Source: a virus. From it: DNA of 64,000 bases. A program made the position numbers and the translations under genes. The notes beneath the pieces were generated by a model, which saw only the letters and a list, made by a program, of their open reading frames with translations, made no database searches and was not told where the DNA came from. The stretch covers positions 1-64,000 of IMG/VR virus record IMGVR_UViG_3300021090_000010; one strand, given 5' to 3'. How positions within the stretch are numbered: position 1 is the first letter of the stretch; every line of letters begins with the position of its first letter. Below, in pieces: positions 1-7,901 of this stretch.

Positions 1-2
1 AA

Positions 3-2099
3 TTGAAAGCCGTATTCGCAAATTCTAATCTCGGAATTTTGTTCGACAAAGCGACCACAGATTCTTACTTAAAGGCTCTTCTTTTCTTGTACTTCTACGT
101 TAGAAGTCATGGGCTTGAGGGAGATAGCGCTTTTCAACAATCTGCCTGGGCTGTTGTCGAATTCATAACAGACGAAATCACAAAAAGATTGAAGACAAAT
201 ACATCTGCTGGATCGACCACAATTTTACGGTCGATTGGTGGGGGAAATGGTGTCTCTACAAAAGTAGCAGCATCTATAATCACAGAATTAAAAGACAAGA
301 GCGAATTCACCAACCAGTTCTCAGCACAACTAGGTGTCATTTACGATACGTTTGTTTCTTCTAAATGCATCGATGATGGAGTTACGAGATACTCTGGAAT
401 GTCGACGTCCACGTTGATTATGGCAATCTTCGAAATGATGTTTTCAACGTTTTCAAGGTTGAATGAAAAGAAAGCTGTCAGCTTCGCCTCGTCGATTGCA
501 GCTTTTACCGCTCCTCTTGCGACAAGAGGAGCGGACGTATTCCACTTTTCTAACCTAACATCGTACACGCTTGTTAGAAAATCGTTCTTTGAGATCATAT
601 CAAACAAATTGAAGTTCGAAAATGACTTAGTGATAAAAATTATTCTGACTCATTTGAACATGTTCGATTCGTTGCAAAATGCTATGAGGAATGGAATCGC
701 AAGTTTACAAAGAGCAGATAACATCAAGTCGCTAAACGACATTTTGAAGGTCGTTGGATCGAATGATCAACTTTCTCTTCTTATGAATGAGCCCCAGATA
801 AATCTAGTCAAGAATGCTATTGATGACATCAATAGCAAGTACAACGCTAGGGCTAGACAAAACTACAAAAAAGATATTAGTAGACTAGACGTTGCTGCAA
901 CATACATGAAAACGTCGCAGAATGACCTTGTTCTCTTTGATGATTTTCTAGTTCCAGGAGACGTCAAACAAACTCTATACGAGTACTTTTCCAATGAGCA
1001 ATTCTCTCTCAACAAAGGGTTCAATTCTCGAATTTTGACTGTGGGAGTTCCACAAGGGTTTCAAAGATATTTGAAGGAGAAGATCGCTCTTTCTAACGTC
1101 ACGCAACAAACTCTGAATGATAAAGAAGGAGATATCATCAAAGTCAGTGTCTACAAAGTTGATATTCGATACCAAAATATCGTCTTCAAACCCCAAACTT
1201 TTCTGTTCGAATTGAGCAGATTTGTATCGAAAGACTATTCTTCGTACTTGCCTGTGAAGAACGGTGCATCGGAGAAAGCAATTTCTGATTCTATTCCCAT
1301 GAGAGATTATTCGATCATAAGTGATTCAAATCAGCAATCTGGAATGACGTTTGGAAATATCTCTCCTTTGTACCAGAGTTCGGAGTACAATTTCTTGACT
1401 GTCAAACAAAAAGATGAATTGATGGCCAACCACATTCGAAGTCACATGCTTGAACTGTACATGAAGCTTCTGTCAGGATTTTCGGTTAACGAACTTGACT
1501 TTTTGATCGATGAAAGCGATTCAAAGATCGGGACCATGTCGCAGATAATTGTCAATAAATTGATCGATGAGAGTGCTCCCAAGATTGCACCTGTTACACC
1601 AGCTCCTGGAACTACGGTTTCTGTGAACACTAAGAACCTGGCACAGTTTGCTATCGCATCTACAGGTGATAGGGCTACAACAGCATCTAATGATGCTTTC
1701 ATTGGGCTGGCAGTAGCCCCTGTTAAGAGCGAAGAAAACCAGAAAAAGGTTATCGTAGACGCGATAAAAATGAAAACTCTCTATTCTGATACACTGCAAG
1801 AAGCTAAACGGCTCATGAAACCAAAGATGTTCGACAGAATCTTCAATCTATTTGTAGATCCTGATGACTTTGATATTGATCATCAAGAAACGATCAAGAC
1901 TGACTCAGGCAAGGATATGTTAGAGTCTCTCTTTTCAGCAGGAAAAGTGATCGAACCTCTGGAACAGAGTATTGTTCGATCAACGCAAACTAACATGATG
2001 ACTCGTCTTAAACTTCTTGACAAAAACCCAAAGGAAAATGACGCAGTTTTCGAGAAGTACTTTGTCACTCTTGAAACTGTTATGGGAGATCTCGTATGA
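3..2099 (+). CDS. Large virion structural protein, 5' end cut by window
   Basis: An open frame of 698 codons runs from the first bases of the window. The first usable codon is TTG at 3, but the frame has no upstream stop inside the window, so the true start probably lies outside. No catalytic motif or signal peptide is visible. The protein is mixed alpha/beta, with a low-complexity Pro/Thr linker near residue 530. It overlaps the next structural gene by 4 nt (ATGA), so the two are probably translated together. Position beside tail proteins suggests a baseplate or tail component (inference). The family is not recognised. Confidence 0.6.
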   Translation: MKAVFANSNLGILFDKATTDSYLKALLFLYFYVRSHGLEGDSAFQQSAWAVVEFITDEITKRLKTNTSAGSTTILRSIGGGNGVSTKVAASIITELKDKSEFTNQFSAQLGVIYDTFVSSKCIDDGVTRYSGMSTSTLIMAIFEMMFSTFSRLNEKKAVSFASSIAAFTAPLATRGADVFHFSNLTSYTLVRKSFFEIISNKLKFENDLVIKIILTHLNMFDSLQNAMRNGIASLQRADNIKSLNDILKVVGSNDQLSLLMNEPQINLVKNAIDDINSKYNARARQNYKKDISRLDVAATYMKTSQNDLVLFDDFLVPGDVKQTLYEYFSNEQFSLNKGFNSRILTVGVPQGFQRYLKEKIALSNVTQQTLNDKEGDIIKVSVYKVDIRYQNIVFKPQTFLFELSRFVSKDYSSYLPVKNGASEKAISDSIPMRDYSIISDSNQQSGMTFGNISPLYQSSEYNFLTVKQKDELMANHIRSHMLELYMKLLSGFSVNELDFLIDESDSKIGTMSQIIVNKLIDESAPKIAPVTPAPGTTVSVNTKNLAQFAIASTGDRATTASNDAFIGLAVAPVKSEENQKKVIVDAIKMKTLYSDTLQEAKRLMKPKMFDRIFNLFVDPDDFDIDHQETIKTDSGKDMLESLFSAGKVIEPLEQSIVRSTQTNMMTRLKLLDKNPKENDAVFEKYFVTLETVMGDLV

Positions 2100-3931
2100 G
2101 CGTTTCTCTTCCATCTAAAGAAACTTACATCATCGATGTTCCAGATGTGAAGAACTTAACTGCAGAGTTCCGCTACAATTTCTTCGTTCCAGACGAAGGA
2201 ATCACCGAGGACGGATCTGTACCTCGGAGACTTCTAGAAAAAGCTGGCGAGACTGTCGACTCTAAATTCGTAGAAAGCGTAGCTCTGAGGATCCCTCGGT
2301 ACGCCCGATTGACCTGGACACCTGTGATCATGAATGCTGAAACAAGTATGGTCGACGAAGCGCAAATTCTGAAGACTAGGATCAGCTTTCAAGTTGCTTC
2401 TACGTTAATCGGAGACAATCTAGACAAGGTAATGGATGAGAGTTCTTTTGCGGGGAAAGAATTCACCAGCATCAACCTCAACGATCAATCGATAGATAGA
2501 AAACTCTACACAGCCATTTCTGGTACTGCTGAGTTTTTGAATAACGAACGGAAGTACGTAGAAAAATCTACTCAACAGGAACTCGCCCTTGCCACGAATG
2601 CTATCACATCAGATGATGTGACTCACAAATTCTTGTCTAAATACCTCGTGCAACCTAGCGAAAATAACGTCTTCTTCTTTGAGAAGAATTCTCAACGCAT
2701 CAGAAACGATGTTGTCAACAGGTTGAAGGACGTGAATCTGAACATCCAGATCAACAACAAGTTCGTTGCGACCCTTATGAAGGGCCAACTTTCGTCCCCG
2801 TATTCTATATTCTCAGATCAGTTTGTGAAGACGTATGCCATATCGGTCGACATTCAAAAAAATGCCCGCTCACGCACGCAGAGAGATTTGGTGTCGGACG
2901 ATTACAGAACCTTCGGAAATCACATCGAAGCATTCAAGTTGAAGTCGACGTACACTGTGTCTTCTGAGGTCCAAATAGTCGGCTACATCATCGACAAGTA
3001 CGTTGTACGTGAGAATAGAACTCTGGACAAAATCGATAGTATTGTCATAGAAGATCCTACATCGACTAGCACGATAGATGTGAAAATCAGATACTACGGA
3101 CAGTACGTGTATTCTATCAGATCTGTAGCTCTCTTTACCATTCCTTCCATTGTAGAAGATACCGGTGAATTGGTAGTCGCTAAGTTCTTAATTAGCTCTA
3201 GACCGTCAAAGTCCTTAAACGTCACGTGCTCTGAGCTAGTTCCGCCTCCTCCTCCCGCTGATATCAAGTTCATCTGGGATTACGACGAAGTTAAGTTAAA
3301 CCTGACGTGGACTTTTCCGCCTAACAGGCAGAGAGATATCAAGAAGTTCCAAGTCTTCAGAAGACGAGACATCTCAGAGCCGTTCCAACTGATGAGTTTA
3401 GTCGATTTCGACGATTCGGTTGTCAAAGCAATTCAGCTGGAACAGTACTTCGTAAATCTCATCAAACAAAATCTTAATCCTCGTCTTACGTACGTCGATG
3501 ATGATTTTTCGAAGGATTCGAACTTCATCTACACAGTCTGTTCGATTGATGCACATGGATTGACATCAAGCTACGCTGAACAGTATCAGGTTACCTTCGA
3601 TCGGTTCAAAAACAGAATGGTTTTGAAGAGAATCTCAGCTTCGGGAGCTCCAAAAGCTTATCCGAACATGTTCTTGCTAGCAGATACGTTCTTAGATTCG
3701 ATCGTTACATCCGGATACCACACTCTAAAGATCGCATTCGATCCAGAACATTACGTGGTCTACGATTCTCAAGGAAATGACCTAAAGTTCATGACCACGA
3801 GTCGATCTGGAGGATCATACAGATTCCAGTTCATCAATCTAGATTTGCAGAAACAACAAGATGTAAACATAGCGATCGATGATTTGAGAGAAATAGACAA
3901 CTCCACGGCTAAACTTGAACGAGGAAGCTGA
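2096..3931 (+). CDS. Virion structural protein with fibronectin type III-like domain
   Basis: A 611-residue protein whose ATG overlaps the upstream stop. The N-terminal 100 residues (ETYIIDVPDVKNLTAEFRY) resemble a conserved structural family of large myoviruses, from memory. After a PPPPP linker near residue 380 comes a probable FN3-type beta sandwich, with the pattern WDYDEVKLNLTWTFPP followed by FQVFRR and a Y-V-D-D strand, ending near residue 500. FN3 domains are common in tail and baseplate proteins that contact the cell surface. A role as tail or baseplate component is inferred from the domain and neighbours. Confidence 0.65.
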   Translation: MSVSLPSKETYIIDVPDVKNLTAEFRYNFFVPDEGITEDGSVPRRLLEKAGETVDSKFVESVALRIPRYARLTWTPVIMNAETSMVDEAQILKTRISFQVASTLIGDNLDKVMDESSFAGKEFTSINLNDQSIDRKLYTAISGTAEFLNNERKYVEKSTQQELALATNAITSDDVTHKFLSKYLVQPSENNVFFFEKNSQRIRNDVVNRLKDVNLNIQINNKFVATLMKGQLSSPYSIFSDQFVKTYAISVDIQKNARSRTQRDLVSDDYRTFGNHIEAFKLKSTYTVSSEVQIVGYIIDKYVVRENRTLDKIDSIVIEDPTSTSTIDVKIRYYGQYVYSIRSVALFTIPSIVEDTGELVVAKFLISSRPSKSLNVTCSELVPPPPPADIKFIWDYDEVKLNLTWTFPPNRQRDIKKFQVFRRRDISEPFQLMSLVDFDDSVVKAIQLEQYFVNLIKQNLNPRLTYVDDDFSKDSNFIYTVCSIDAHGLTSSYAEQYQVTFDRFKNRMVLKRISASGAPKAYPNMFLLADTFLDSIVTSGYHTLKIAFDPEHYVVYDSQGNDLKFMTTSRSGGSYRFQFINLDLQKQQDVNIAIDDLREIDNSTAKLERGS

Positions 3932-4559
3932 GTACTATATTTCTATGAGATTTGCATGGTTACGTCTGCTGTCAGTTTGGAATTCATTTTTAGTGTGGAC
4001 GGGAATTCGAAAACTCTCGTTTCGGGACAAGCTTCCACCCGACGCTCGGGTTCACTTCGATGAAATTGTAAAGTTATTCAAGCAACCCGAAAAAGGTCGA
4101 CCGACCCATATGGGTCAGATCAAAGATCTCTGTGCTCCAATGATGAATTCATGCCGGACGAACCTTTGGATTGCTAACCTTGGAGATATCGAACCCTTCT
4201 TAGTTGCGGATCTCTCTCCTCCCAGCACCATCCGGGCTCGGGATACTGAGCTAGATAAGGAAGTCACAGTTTTCGGATCTGTCCGTATGTCTTTCTACGA
4301 CGTTGTCGGCGGATCCATGGTAGCTAGACTTGCATCTCTGATGACTGGAATGTCGACTGACCTGAGTGTCAAGATCGTCGATTCTGTTGGAACTATCCTA
4401 GAAGTTTGGAAGATGAAAGTTCGTCCGATTGCTATCTATCCTCTGATGGTGTTAGATTATACTCGAGCTGAACCCATCAAATGGCAGCTCGAATGTGAGT
4501 GTTCTGAATGGAACATTCAGACGGTTGGGGATGAAGAGAATTCTGGGACGGTGAACTAA
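3915..4559 (+). CDS. Tail-tube-fold protein (gp19/gp54-like paralog)
   Basis: A 214-residue protein; the first ATG overlaps the upstream gene by 17 nt and a second ATG at 3945 is an equally possible start. The C-terminal part (SVKIVDSVGTILEVWKM, then a segment ending WQLECECSEWNIQ) aligns with the C-terminus of the tail tube protein at 46880 (IKIVDPIGTVVELWDLKG, then ELSLRFDIAVLQ). In T4 the tube protein gp19 and the baseplate/tube initiator gp54 share this fold, so this is probably a tube-initiator or baseplate-proximal ring protein. The alignment was made by eye, so function is inferred. Confidence 0.55.
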   Translation: MNEEAEYYISMRFAWLRLLSVWNSFLVWTGIRKLSFRDKLPPDARVHFDEIVKLFKQPEKGRPTHMGQIKDLCAPMMNSCRTNLWIANLGDIEPFLVADLSPPSTIRARDTELDKEVTVFGSVRMSFYDVVGGSMVARLASLMTGMSTDLSVKIVDSVGTILEVWKMKVRPIAIYPLMVLDYTRAEPIKWQLECECSEWNIQTVGDEENSGTVN

Positions 4560-4727
4560 ATGAGAAGCAAGGTTCTTCCGATGTTGTTTGGAGTAGAAAT
4601 TGGTATTGGGGCTGTCATCATGTCCTACGGAATCTACACGGGAGCTTGGCAAATTGTTGCTCTGGGCGGTTCTGTGTCGCTGGTACACGGATTCGAATGG
4701 CTTTTGCTCGCTACGAACAAGCAGTGA
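4560..4727 (+). CDS. Small two-helix membrane protein
   Basis: A 55-codon frame starting MRSKVLPMLFGVEIGIG overlaps the TAA of the upstream gene (TAAATGA region). It is almost wholly hydrophobic: a first membrane segment at residues 8-24 and a second at residues 29-52, separated by a short Gly/Trp turn. It ends with a basic tail (TNKQ). Size and topology fit a small phage inner-membrane protein. Holin-like activity is possible but unsupported. Confidence 0.5.
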   Translation: MRSKVLPMLFGVEIGIGAVIMSYGIYTGAWQIVALGGSVSLVHGFEWLLLATNKQ

Positions 4728-4728
4728 G

Positions 4729-4935
4729 ATGAAAGTTTCTAAATCATTTAAAATGGTGAGGTTGCATGCACTTCTACTTTCAGTAGAAGATGCATGCATG
4801 CTATTTAAACCAGAACGTATGAGTGCTCGTAAAGCGCTTCGTATAATCAAGAGCGAAGATTCTATTGGGAAGTTTTCATTCGCAAGAAGTCGAGAAAATA
4901 TTTCGACCTTAAAAAAGCTCGGACAAAAAGGATAA
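4729..4935 (+). CDS. Small basic protein of unknown function
   Basis: A 68-residue frame beginning MKVSKSFKMVRLHALLLSV, one base after the preceding stop. It is rich in Lys/Arg and ends KLGQKG. The same frame is open further upstream, but that part overlaps the better-supported membrane protein, so the ATG at 4729 is chosen. The coding region contains a strong inverted repeat at 4763-4798. No domain is recognised. Confidence 0.4.
   Translation: MKVSKSFKMVRLHALLLSVEDACMLFKPERMSARKALRIIKSEDSIGKFSFARSRENISTLKKLGQKG
4763..4798. repeat. 16-bp near-perfect inverted repeat with 3-nt loop
   Basis: TGCATGCACTTCTACT at 4763-4778 pairs with AGTAGAAG (4782-4789) and TGCATGCA (4791-4798), leaving one bulged A at 4790 and a TTC loop. 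The structure would be very stable in RNA or as cruciform DNA. It lies inside a short gene and lacks a T-tract, so it is not a classical terminator. Confidence 0.75.
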
Positions 4936-4942
4936 TAATATC

Positions 4943-5659
4943 ATGGGGCTACTGGACTCGACGACGTCTAATCTGATCTTAGATGCAGTTTTAACAGATC
5001 TTGGAAGACAATTCATCGCTCGTAATGATGGATCGTTTTCAATAGTGAAGTTTGCGATGGGTGACGATGAGGTAGATTACTCGATCATTCAGAAGTACGG
5101 TCGTACTGTCGGTAAGGAAAAAATCGAGAAGAATACTCCCATTCTCGAAGCTTTGACCAATCAAAACTACGCTTTGAAGTACAAATGCATTAGCATTTCG
5201 AATCCCAACCTCATTCGTCTACCATCTCTGTCGCTCTCTGGCGACAGCAACGTCGACTCCTCAGCCAGCACGGTAACCTTAGGTCGAAACCTTTCGAAGA
5301 CCTCCACAGTCCTTGTGGAGCAGACTATAACCAACGAAACCACCATCGACGTGGAGTTGAGAGATCAAACATTCATCATTGAAATGAACAACATGTTCTT
5401 ACAAATTCTTCGTCAGTCTCCCGATAATGTGGACGGAAACCAGAAGTCTACTTACATTCTGGCTCGCTCTGCTGCAGAGAACAGTCAGAATGGTTCTCGG
5501 TTGCAGTTTACTATTTCTGTCAAGAGCCTCACAGATGCCCAGTTCACTGTCTTCGGCAGCTCGAGCAATAAGAACATCATCTCGAGTTACGTGAAAGTCA
5601 CCGGAGTTCAGTCTGGGGCCGTGCGCGAGTTCAAGGTAAACGTAAATAAAACGTTGTAA
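4943..5659 (+). CDS. Virion structural protein, conserved in T4-like phages
   Basis: A 238-residue protein starting MGLLDSTTSNLILDAVLTD. The N-terminal block (ILDAVLTDLGRQFIARNDG, then KFAMGDDEVDYS) matches from memory a virion protein family repeatedly seen in cyanophages and other T4-superfamily phages. The remainder is beta-rich with many Ser/Thr/Asn, as in tail proteins. It sits between the tube-like gene cluster and a homing endonuclease. The exact position in the particle is unknown. Confidence 0.65.
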   Translation: MGLLDSTTSNLILDAVLTDLGRQFIARNDGSFSIVKFAMGDDEVDYSIIQKYGRTVGKEKIEKNTPILEALTNQNYALKYKCISISNPNLIRLPSLSLSGDSNVDSSASTVTLGRNLSKTSTVLVEQTITNETTIDVELRDQTFIIEMNNMFLQILRQSPDNVDGNQKSTYILARSAAENSQNGSRLQFTISVKSLTDAQFTVFGSSSNKNIISSYVKVTGVQSGAVREFKVNVNKTL

Positions 5660-5782
5660 GGTTGTAGATGGTCAGAAGAAGCTAAAAGTCTACAGCACGC
5701 AGGTCGAAAGTACTCTGAAAAGATTCTGCAAAAAATAAGAGATTCACAGCAAAAGAGACACGATCGTAAGCGCATCGTGTGA
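5660..5782 (+). other. Start-less open frame continuing after the stop of the upstream gene
   Basis: Directly after the TAA at 5657-5659 the same frame stays open for about 40 codons to a TGA at 5780-5782. It reads like real coding sequence (WSEEAKSLQHAGRKYSEKI, then a Lys/Arg-rich end). No ATG, GTG or TTG occurs in this frame. It may be the degraded C-terminus of a mobile endonuclease or a readthrough extension. The Vsr-like endonuclease gene starts 15 nt later, which favours a recombination scar. Confidence 0.4.
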
Positions 5783-5785
5783 ACC

Positions 5786-5791
5786 TATTTA
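5786..5791 (+). promoter_or_regulatory. TATTTA motif, candidate late promoter
   Basis: TATTTA ends 6 nt before the ATG at 5798, and no Shine-Dalgarno sequence fits in between. This spacing would give a leaderless transcript if the hexamer is a -10 element. Confidence 0.45.
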
Positions 5792-5797
5792 GATCTG

Positions 5798-6217
5798 ATG
5801 GCCAAAAAACGTCGTCAGACCAGGAACAAGTACATTTCAGGGCCGGAAACCCGATTGTTGAACTTTCTTAAGACCCATTTTCCGGACATCAAAGCCCAGG
5901 TTAGACTGCACGACCAACGGATTGACATGTACGTTCCTGCGTTCGATGTCTACGTCCAGCTGGATGGTGTCTACTGGCATGGTTTGGACGAAAACCTCGA
6001 CAAACCTAATGCTATCATTAGAAAGATGAGAAAGGACATGCTTCTCAATGGTATGTTCATCGGATCTAAAGCCGGTCCTAAATTGTTCAGGATCACTGAC
6101 AAGCAGTGGATTCATCTCGAAGTTTCAGAAACTAGAGAATCTGTCATCGATTGCATCAAGAATGCAAATCCAGGTCTGACAGAGTTCAATGGAGATCCTG
6201 GTTACAGGATCAAATGA
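5798..6217 (+). CDS. Vsr-like (EDxHD-type) endonuclease, probable homing enzyme
   Basis: A 139-residue protein with a basic start (MAKKRRQTRNKYISGPE). A core at residues 40-66 (RIDMYVPAFDVYVQLDGVYW followed by HG) matches Vsr-type PD-(D/E)XK nucleases: an acidic residue in a beta strand, the YVQLDG strand and a WHG motif. A later K-LFRITD strand also fits. The same core occurs at 33435-34214. Such domains occur in short-patch repair nucleases and in phage EDxHD homing endonucleases. No separate DNA-binding domain is visible. It lies between virion genes, as expected for a mobile free-standing endonuclease. Confidence 0.6.
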   Translation: MAKKRRQTRNKYISGPETRLLNFLKTHFPDIKAQVRLHDQRIDMYVPAFDVYVQLDGVYWHGLDENLDKPNAIIRKMRKDMLLNGMFIGSKAGPKLFRITDKQWIHLEVSETRESVIDCIKNANPGLTEFNGDPGYRIK

Positions 6218-6546
6218 AAACGTCTGAGCTCCCTGTAGGGTCTGTCATCAAGTTCAAAAATCCTGTTCGGCTCCATTTGTTCTATGAGCGACATGATTGG
6301 AATCTTCATGGTTTCTTGGGAGATCAAGAAGGTTCGATGATGTTGCTAGACATCAAACAAAATGAAGTTATCACGATTCTGAAGACAACCGAAAAAGACT
6401 TCCATGTGGGTCAGACGATCCTCGTAGGCGGAACTCCCAAGGTGATTTACTATCGAAAAGACACATTTTTCGATAACAATCAAGCTTCTCTCGGAAACGT
6501 CGATCTGACTGTGAAAGAATATTATTACGATGTCATCAGCCAATGA
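6214..6546 (+). CDS. Small protein of unknown function
   Basis: A 110-residue protein starting MKTSELPVGSVIKF, with its ATG overlapping the TGA of the endonuclease gene (ATGA). An upstream ATG at 6151 exists, but the extra residues look like a shadow of the overlapping gene. The sequence suggests a small beta-barrel (repeated V-I-x-F and I-L-V-G strands). It has no cysteine motif or membrane segment. The function is not recognised. Confidence 0.5.
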   Translation: MKTSELPVGSVIKFKNPVRLHLFYERHDWNLHGFLGDQEGSMMLLDIKQNEVITILKTTEKDFHVGQTILVGGTPKVIYYRKDTFFDNNQASLGNVDLTVKEYYYDVISQ

Positions 6547-6574
6547 ACTTTTACCGAATTCATCGTTTTGTGTC

Positions 6575-6580
6575 TATTTA
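6575..6580 (+). promoter_or_regulatory. TATTTA motif followed by purine-rich ribosome site
   Basis: TATTTA ends 19 nt before the GTG at 6600. AGGAAAGGA follows it and can serve as Shine-Dalgarno sequence, so this promoter would give a leadered transcript. Confidence 0.45.
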
Positions 6581-6599
6581 GGAAAGGACTCATAAAAAC

Positions 6600-7844
6600 G
6601 TGGCAACTTACAAAGAACTAAGCTCTGACGATATCCGTTCCTCGCGGGCGTTTTTGAACCAATTAATCGACGTTCTTCAGAATGACATTTCTGGATCGTC
6701 TACTAGAAAGGCTTACCAACACTTTGTCACGGGTGGCGTTGGTCCAGGAGTGACATCGTCCCTGTTTCAGACAGTATACGACCAGGACTTCACCCTCCAA
6801 ACAGCTAACCCCATCTTCGATGTGACAGTAGGGTTATTCGAATCAGGTTCGATCGTCAACAGTTCTAAGCTCGGAACTGATTCGGCTGGAAAACTTCTAT
6901 TTCCGTCTAGTTCTCTCATGATGAGAGAAAAAGTGAACGTCTATAGGCAGTTCTCTCAAGTCCTGCTTGGAGATGCAACGGCACAGTTCGTTGCCCCGTT
7001 CGACTCTACAACGACTACTGACAAGATAGATGCAGCAATGTTCGTGTGCTTCCGTCGACTCTTTGCTCGTGACAAGATCAAGCGGGAAACATTCGCCCTG
7101 AAGTTCTTCAACCGAGCCCCATCGATTGGTACACAAGGTGGAGGTACTCTCGTTCCGAACCTTGGTAGACCTCTCACAGGATCTATTGAAATTTCTTCTG
7201 CTACGTTTATCTACACTGACGTTGGGTCGTCTAACAATCGTAACTTCGTCGCTGGTGGAGAAGTTGGCAGCATTGTCGATTCTTCTAACACGTCGACCTC
7301 TGTAGGATTAATGTTCTACGATAGAGGAATCGCCGTATTCGACCTTGCCAAGATCGTATCAGGAACCCAGTTCGTATCAGGTGTCATCGACGGTATGTCG
7401 ACGGGTGGATTAAACTTCAACGCCGGACAGACTCTCATCGGTGGTCCCAGATCAGAAAATAATACGGCGACGTTCATCCCAGACTTCCTTGTTTCGGGGT
7501 CAATAGATGACATTCTGGATCATCTCTGCGGTGTGCGTTTCCATTCTGGTTCACTTTCAGCAATGACCTTCCAGAATGTTACGACAATTAATTCTATGCT
7601 TGTGTTCTGCCGGGCTTCGGCAGACGAATTCAACTATTCAAGCAATCCAACCTACATCGACAGTAGCAACAAAATTGTTGTCATTGAGAACGGACAAGAA
7701 GATAGCCAGACCTCGTTCACGATGCCTACTACTTTGGGGTTATACGATGCCAATGATAACCTTCTTGCCGTTGCGAAGATGTCCCGTCCCATAGAAAAGA
7801 GCAGCGAAAGAGATCTGACAATTAGAATTCGCCTCGATTTCTAA
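6600..7844 (+). CDS. Virion structural protein (C-terminal motif shared with next gene)
   Basis: A 414-residue protein starting at GTG, with the purine run AGGAAAGGA upstream. The sequence is beta-rich and Ser/Thr/Gly-rich with an alpha-helical N-terminus (SSDDIRSSRAFLNQLIDVL). Its last 45 residues (LGLYDANDNLLAVAKMSRPI, then ending RIRLDF) share a pattern with the end of the following 797-residue protein (NVNLHDENLNVVMKAQLAQP, then ending FRLRHDF). A common terminal attachment domain is likely. It is probably a tail, baseplate or fibre component. Confidence 0.6.
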   Translation: MATYKELSSDDIRSSRAFLNQLIDVLQNDISGSSTRKAYQHFVTGGVGPGVTSSLFQTVYDQDFTLQTANPIFDVTVGLFESGSIVNSSKLGTDSAGKLLFPSSSLMMREKVNVYRQFSQVLLGDATAQFVAPFDSTTTTDKIDAAMFVCFRRLFARDKIKRETFALKFFNRAPSIGTQGGGTLVPNLGRPLTGSIEISSATFIYTDVGSSNNRNFVAGGEVGSIVDSSNTSTSVGLMFYDRGIAVFDLAKIVSGTQFVSGVIDGMSTGGLNFNAGQTLIGGPRSENNTATFIPDFLVSGSIDDILDHLCGVRFHSGSLSAMTFQNVTTINSMLVFCRASADEFNYSSNPTYIDSSNKIVVIENGQEDSQTSFTMPTTLGLYDANDNLLAVAKMSRPIEKSSERDLTIRIRLDF

Positions 7845-7886
7845 AAAGTAGTGCATATTCTAAAAGCAAGTAAATACCACCTTTGC

Positions 7887-7892
7887 TACTTA
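7887..7892 (+). promoter_or_regulatory. TACTTA motif, candidate late promoter
   Basis: TACTTA ends 9 nt before the ATG at 7902. No Shine-Dalgarno sequence is seen between them. Confidence 0.45.
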
Positions 7893-7901
7893 CTTTAGCA
7901 G

